Origin: Nesterenkonia pannonica
Lineage (GTDB): Bacteria; Actinomycetota; Actinomycetes; Actinomycetales; Micrococcaceae
DNA: 64,000 nt
Direction of reading: 5' to 3'
Assembly (NCBI RefSeq): GCF_019575955.1
Contig: NZ_CP080575.1
Location: 1,860,001-1,924,000 of the forward strand
The notes below the pieces were generated by a model that saw only the letters and a list, made by a program, of their open reading frames with translations, made no database searches and was not told the origin of the DNA. Both the position numbers and the translations under genes were made by a program. Of the stretch, positions 60,565-64,000 are shown piece by piece; position 1 is the first letter of the stretch; each line of letters opens with the position of its first letter.

Positions 60565-62017
60565 CTACAGCGGTGCGCTGTCCGGAATCGGGACGTCCAG
60601 ACCCAGCAGCGCGTTCTCGATGACCTCGGTCAGCGCGGGGTGGATCCAGTACTGGCCTCGTGCTGCGGTGTAGGCATCCTGCCCGAAGCTCATGGCTTGG
60701 ACGATCGGCTGGATGAGGTTCGACGACTGCGTTCCGACGACATGGGCGCCGAGGATCTCACCCGTGCGACGGTCCGCCACGACCTTGGCCAGACCGTTCA
60801 TGTCTTCCATGGCCCAGCCGTAGGCGGTGTCGCCGTACTTCTGGACTTTGACGGTGACGTTCACCTGGCCTATCGAGTCGACTGCCTCGGCCTCGGTCAT
60901 CCCGACGAACGCGATCTCGGGGTGGGAGAACACAGCGGCAGGCACGGCGAAGGTGCGGGCCTGCCTGAGATCCCGAGGATTCTCCAGGTTGTGCGAGACC
61001 ACCCGCGCTTCGTGGTTGGCCACATGTTTGAGCATCGCCTCGGAGCAGATGTCCCCGGCTGCGTACAGGCCTGGGACCGGCTTAGCCTTCGGACAGCACA
61101 CGCTGGTGGGCGTCGACGGCCAGCCGTCCGTCCTCATGGAGGTCCAGGCCCGCGTCGGCAGCGCCGATCAGATCCGTGTTGGGGTCCGCCCCGTGGCGAC
61201 GAGCACGCAGTCGGCGTCGTAGGTCTCAGCCCGACCGTCCGAGGTCACCACGTGGGCGGTGACCCCACCCTGCTCGGAGTCGGGCTCGTGCGGCTCCAAC
61301 GAGGCGAGGGTGCGCTGGTATCGCACGGTCCAGTTCTTCTCGGCCTGGGCCGAATACGCCTGGGCGATCTCTTCGTCGAGCTGGCGCATCAGCCCTTGGC
61401 TGCGGTTCACTTGGACCACGCTGCTGCCCAGGCCAGAGAAGATCGCCGCGAACTCGCAGGCGATGTAGCCGCCGCCGACGATGAGCACGCGCTCAGGCAG
61501 CTCTTCCAGCCGCATGACGGTGTCCGAGGTATGGACCTGGGGCAGCGTGATGCCTGGCACCTCAGGAATGACCGGCCGCGATCCTGCGGCGATCACAAGC
61601 TGCTCGGCGCGGACCTCGGTGCCTGTCGTCTCCGAGCGGAAGGACCTGTGTCCGGTCAGCGTGACCTTCTCCTGGAGCAGGTGCACATTTTCAAGACTCT
61701 CCCGGTACTCCCGCCCTCCTGACGAGATGGCATCAATGCGGCCGAAGATTCTGTCCCGTATGGCGGGCCAGTCGGCGCGGGCCTCCCCATCGTGACCCCG
61801 AGGCGGGCTGCTTCGTGGGGTGCGCGGGCCAGTGCGGACGGACGGACGAACATTTTGGTAGGAATGCACCCCACGTTCAGGCACGTGCCCCGAAGGCGCC
61901 GGTGGCATCGATGCCCTTGTCGGCCAGGACCACCTCTTTGTCGTTCCAGAAGGGTGTGATGAGGGAATTGCCGGAGCCGGAGCCGATGATCGCCAGGTCA
62001 GGTCGCAGTGTTGCCAT
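60565..62017 (-). CDS. mtr: Mycothione reductase
   Basis: An FAD/NADPH enzyme that reduces mycothiol disulfide. About 475 residues. FAD motif [20 protein letters not shown], the Mtr-specific replacement of the usual GxGxxG tail. Redox pair in [20 protein letters not shown], just after a G-run error near 61885. NADPH motif [23 protein letters not shown] site [20 protein letters not shown]. Dimer interface [16 protein letters not shown], with the C-terminal His-Glu in [25 protein letters not shown] at 61080-61086 shifts the frame before VPGLYAAGD and fits the GCCGGC error; other breaks lie near 61775 and 61195. ATG 62017 gives MATLRPDL. Confidence 0.93.
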
Positions 62018-62118
62018 GATCCCCATCCTAGGTCGGCGGAGCCTCGGAATGGTGTGGGAGCATCTGCGGTTGCAGTGCTGGACATTCGCTCATTCTTTGG
62101 AAAGGAGAGACCACAACG

Positions 62119-62448
62119 ATGATTCTGATTGTGGTGAAGTTCCCGGTGAAGCCGGAGTATGCGGAGGAGTGGCCTGAGCTGACTCGCGAGTTCACCGAGT
62201 CGACCCGCGCCGAGCCCGGCAACAAGTTCTTCGAGTGGTCGCGCAGCCTGGAGGACCCGAACGAATATGTCCTCGTGGAGGGCTTTGATGACGACGCCGC
62301 CGAGGCGCATGTAACCTCCGACCACTTCCAGCGTGCGATCAGCTCTGAGGGGCCGATGTTCGGGGCCCTCGCCTCGACCCCGCGCATCATTTCCCGCAGC
62401 ATCGACGCTGATGGCTGGGAGGAGATGGGCGAGATGCAGGTCAGCTGA
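62119..62448 (+). CDS. YgiN/ABM-type putative monooxygenase
   Basis: A small ferredoxin-like-fold protein of the antibiotic-biosynthesis-monooxygenase superfamily; relatives oxidise quinols or act as signalling folds. 109 residues, intact: MILIVVKFPVKPEYAEEWPE, STRAEPGNKFFEWSRSLEDP, NEYVLVEGFDDDAAEAHVTS, DHFQRAISSEG. AAAGGAGAG precedes the ATG. Divergent from mtr by about 100 bp, so the two may share a redox-responsive promoter region, though no operator is obvious. Confidence 0.85.
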   Translation: MILIVVKFPVKPEYAEEWPELTREFTESTRAEPGNKFFEWSRSLEDPNEYVLVEGFDDDAAEAHVTSDHFQRAISSEGPMFGALASTPRIISRSIDADGWEEMGEMQVS

Positions 62449-62475
62449 CGGCCTCAGCATCGTCAGCGACTCTCC

Positions 62476-62510
62476 GACGTGCCCCCGCGGTTGCACCGTG
62501 GGGGCACGTC
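62476..62510. terminator. Terminator after the YgiN-like gene
   Basis: A 15-bp inverted repeat with one mismatch (62476-62490 and 62496-62510, core GTGCCCCCGCGG) and a TTGCA loop, 28 bases after the stop. Confidence 0.8.
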
Positions 62511-62516
62511 GCGTCT

Positions 62517-62522
62517 TAGGAT
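62517..62522 (+). promoter_or_regulatory. -10 element TAGGAT for the ParA-like gene
   Basis: TAGGAT matches TANNNT and ends 6 bases before GTG 62529. The promoter lies directly behind the preceding terminator and predicts a leaderless message. Confidence 0.5.
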
Positions 62523-62528
62523 GGGCAG

Positions 62529-63320
62529 GTGCAGATCTTAAGCGTCTCCAGTTTGAAAGGCGGGGTCGGCAAGACCTCGGTCACCATGGGCCTGGCTTCG
62601 GCCGCCCTCAACGCAGGGGTCAAGACGCTGGTGATCGACCTTGATCCGCACGCTGATGCGACCACGGGCCTTGCCGTAACCCGGGGCACCGGCAAGGAGG
62701 CGGGCCTGCTCCTGCGGGAGTACCGCAGGGCCGACATCACCCAGCACACCATCCCTTCCGGGTGGGTGGAGCTGCTGCCGGAGGACCGGCAGGAGGAGGC
62801 TGTCCTCGATGTGGTCGCTTACTGGCAATCTCCGCAACCTTCGACCGCCCGGATATTCGTCCGCGGGATATGAAGCGCCTGAAGACACTCGTCGACAAGC
62901 TCGAAGGGTACGACCTCGTGCTTGTCGACTGCCCTCCGTCCTCTCAGGCCTGACCCGCATTGCGTGGGGGCTTCGAACCAGGTCCTGCTGGTGGCGGAGC
63001 CGAGCCTCTTCTCCGTCGCGGGCACAGAGCGCACCATGCGCGCTATCCGCATGTTCTCCAACGAGTATGCCCCGCAGCTGACTCAGGCCGGGGTCGTGGT
63101 CAACCGTGCACGCGCCGACTCGGTCGAGCATGAGTATCGCCTGCTGGAGATGGAGCGGCTCTACGCGGACAAGATGATGCTCCCCGTGCTCGAGGAGAAC
63201 CCCTTCTGGCAGCAGATACAAGGGGCCGCATACCCGGTCCACCAGTGGCCCTCGGACCAGGTGCGGGACATGGCGAAGAGCTTCGACGAACTGCTCAAGC
63301 AGCTCATCAAGGTCGACTGA
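62529..63320 (+). CDS. ParA/MinD-family ATPase
   Basis: A Walker-type cytoskeletal ATPase. About 262 residues. Deviant Walker A SLKGGVGKTSVTMGLASAA, switch I LVIDLDPHADATTGLAV, Walker B LVLVDCPPS. After two breaks near 62800 and 62955 it reads ASNQVLLVAEPSLFSVAGTE and AGVVVNRARADSVEHEYRLL. No parB or parS-like site lies nearby, so this is an orphan ParA and not the chromosomal parAB. Such orphan ParA-MerR pairs are known in Micrococcales and may position cell-pole or division components. Confidence 0.88.
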
Positions 63321-63329
63321 GCAGGCGGC

Positions 63330-63355
63330 GCGCTCCGAGCCGAGGCTCGGAGCGC
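63330..63355. terminator. Bidirectional terminator between parA-like and merR-like genes
   Basis: A perfect 12-bp GC inverted repeat (GCGCTCCGAGCC and GGCTCGGAGCGC) with a 2-base centre sits in the 40-bp gap between convergent stops. Confidence 0.75.
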
Positions 63356-63360
63356 CGCAG

Positions 63361-63965
63361 CTATGAGGCTTTCGCGCCCGCATCTGCGAAAGCTCGTCAG
63401 TGCCCTCGAAGGCTCTCTCGGGCTCGACCTGGTCGGCGTCCGCGTGGGCTTCGGTGCGTTCGCGGGGCAGCTCTGCGAGCGATCCCTCCACCTCTCGCCA
63501 CACCCGTCCGACGGCAATGCCGAATACGCCCTGTCCGCCCTGGACCAGATCGATCACCTCGTCCTGCGATGTGCATTCGTACACCGAAGCGCCATCAGAC
63601 ATCAGGGTGATCTGCGCCAGGTCTTCGACACTCGCTCGCGCAGATGCTCGATCGCCGCCCGGATCTGCTGCAGCGAAACCCCGGTGTCCAGCAGACGCTT
63701 GACGACTTTCAGCACCAGAATGTCGCGAAATGAGTACAGACGGGCCGAACCAGATCCGGACGCGTTGCGCAGCGAGGGCTGCACGAGCTTGGTCCGGGCC
63801 CAGTAGTCCAGCTGGCGGTAGGTGATGCTTAGCCGCAGAGCAGGCGATGGGGCCGCGGTAGCCCATCTCCTCATCAAGGTCGGGGAGGCCGTCGTCGAAC
63901 AGCCGGTCCTGAGCTGCGGGCTGCTGACGCGCCCTCCGAGTCTCAGAGCTGAAGTCCAGGCTCAC
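63361..63965 (-). CDS. MerR-family regulator (Rv1828-like)
   Basis: A winged-helix DNA-binding protein of about 200 residues. N-terminus: MSLDFSSETRRARQQPAAQD. DNA-binding domain: SITYRQLDYWARTKLVQPSL, GSARLYSFRDILVLKVVKRL, DTGVSLQQIRAAIEHLRE. The C-terminal effector part DGASVYECTSQDEVIDLVQG followed by GQGVFGIAVGRVWREVEGSL resembles mycobacterial Rv1828 and corynebacterial FtsR, regulators linked to cell division. Breaks lie near 63830, 63635 and 63375. TAG 63361-63363 is the stop after the last correction. It is convergent with the ParA-like gene. Confidence 0.82.
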
Positions 63966-64000
63966 CGGTCACCTTCTCATCACGTATCGAGGGGGAAGCT

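Noticed and set aside
62529-63320. Chromosomal parAB locus
   Set aside because: No parB follows and no parS-like inverted repeat was found; the neighbour is a convergent MerR gene.
62538-63965. 475-codon minus-strand frame through the ParA and MerR genes
   Set aside because: Only its first part is MerR-like; the remainder is antisense to the ParA gene and crosses the bidirectional terminator.
1-64000. Mass pseudogenisation, since most conserved genes are split
   Set aside because: Breaks hit essential genes (ileS, valS, ffh, fabF, rimM, trmD) and fall at homopolymers or GCCGGC, while protein sequence on both sides is perfectly conserved.

Overview
The window is a GC-rich (roughly two-thirds G+C) chromosomal segment of an actinobacterium, most likely in the Micrococcales. 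Four things support this: mycothione reductase next to a mycothiol-linked DsbA-like protein; the actinobacterial marker families DUF3052, DUF3145, DUF3515 and DUF4233; a PucR-type FasR beside the fab genes; and many genes with a TANNNT -10 element placed for leaderless transcription. The genus cannot be fixed by reading alone. No rRNA, tRNA, CRISPR array, transposase or phage gene was seen.

Most conserved genes are split by single-base indels. Two causes are visible. One is shortened G, C or T homopolymers. The other is a recurrent corruption in which the hexamer GCCGGC is written as GCTTAAGC, GCTTAGC, GCTAAGC, GCTAGGC, GCTTAC or a similar string. In most cases this hits a residue whose identity is fixed by the protein family (RnhB, Ffh, FtsY, AmtB, AceE, IleS, ValS, DprA). 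I read it as a consensus or base-calling artefact, probably at a modified motif, so I annotate whole genes across the breaks and do not call them pseudogenes.

Layout: 1-790 5' end of recG; 810-2600 LCP cell-wall ligase and a DUF3515 protein; 2645-6481 aceE, DUF3052 and an AhpE peroxiredoxin; 6475-8821 a two-gene ABC exporter; 8896-13745 the fatty-acid operon fabD-fabH-acpP-fabF with its activator fasR, both carrying a shared 15-bp palindrome; 13792-18576 DUF3145, xerC, dprA, comM, yraN; 18712-21166 rnhB, two signal peptidases, rplS; 21441-25165 trmD, rimM, khpA, rpsP, ffh; 25185-28810 two small proteins, ftsY and amtB (with a GlnR-like box).

Between amtB and smc (28945-39652) lies about 10.7 kb of accessory DNA. 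It holds two divergent transcription units: MFS exporter, ATP-grasp/acylphosphatase-like enzyme, CapA-like fragment and tandem ATP-grasp on the minus strand; and a degenerate ATP-grasp, an ATP-grasp/acylphosphatase fusion and a second tandem ATP-grasp on the plus strand. A 75-codon ATP-grasp remnant abuts smc. Four active-looking cyanophycin-synthetase-like ligases with shared E-x-N and YPxxG motifs, acylphosphatase domains and an exporter look like a non-ribosomal peptide or polyamide pathway. This is the best candidate for an undescribed system.

After smc (39672-42974) come a sugar-transfer-type ATP-grasp gene and a surface-polymer locus (44136-50549: asparagine-synthase-like protein, glycosyltransferase, Wzt/Wzm-type ABC exporter and a further CphA-like ATP-grasp). 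Next are ndk, DUF4233, folC, and ileS with an upstream T-box, then mgtC, valS, the mycothiol pair, a YgiN-like monooxygenase, a ParA ATPase and a MerR regulator.
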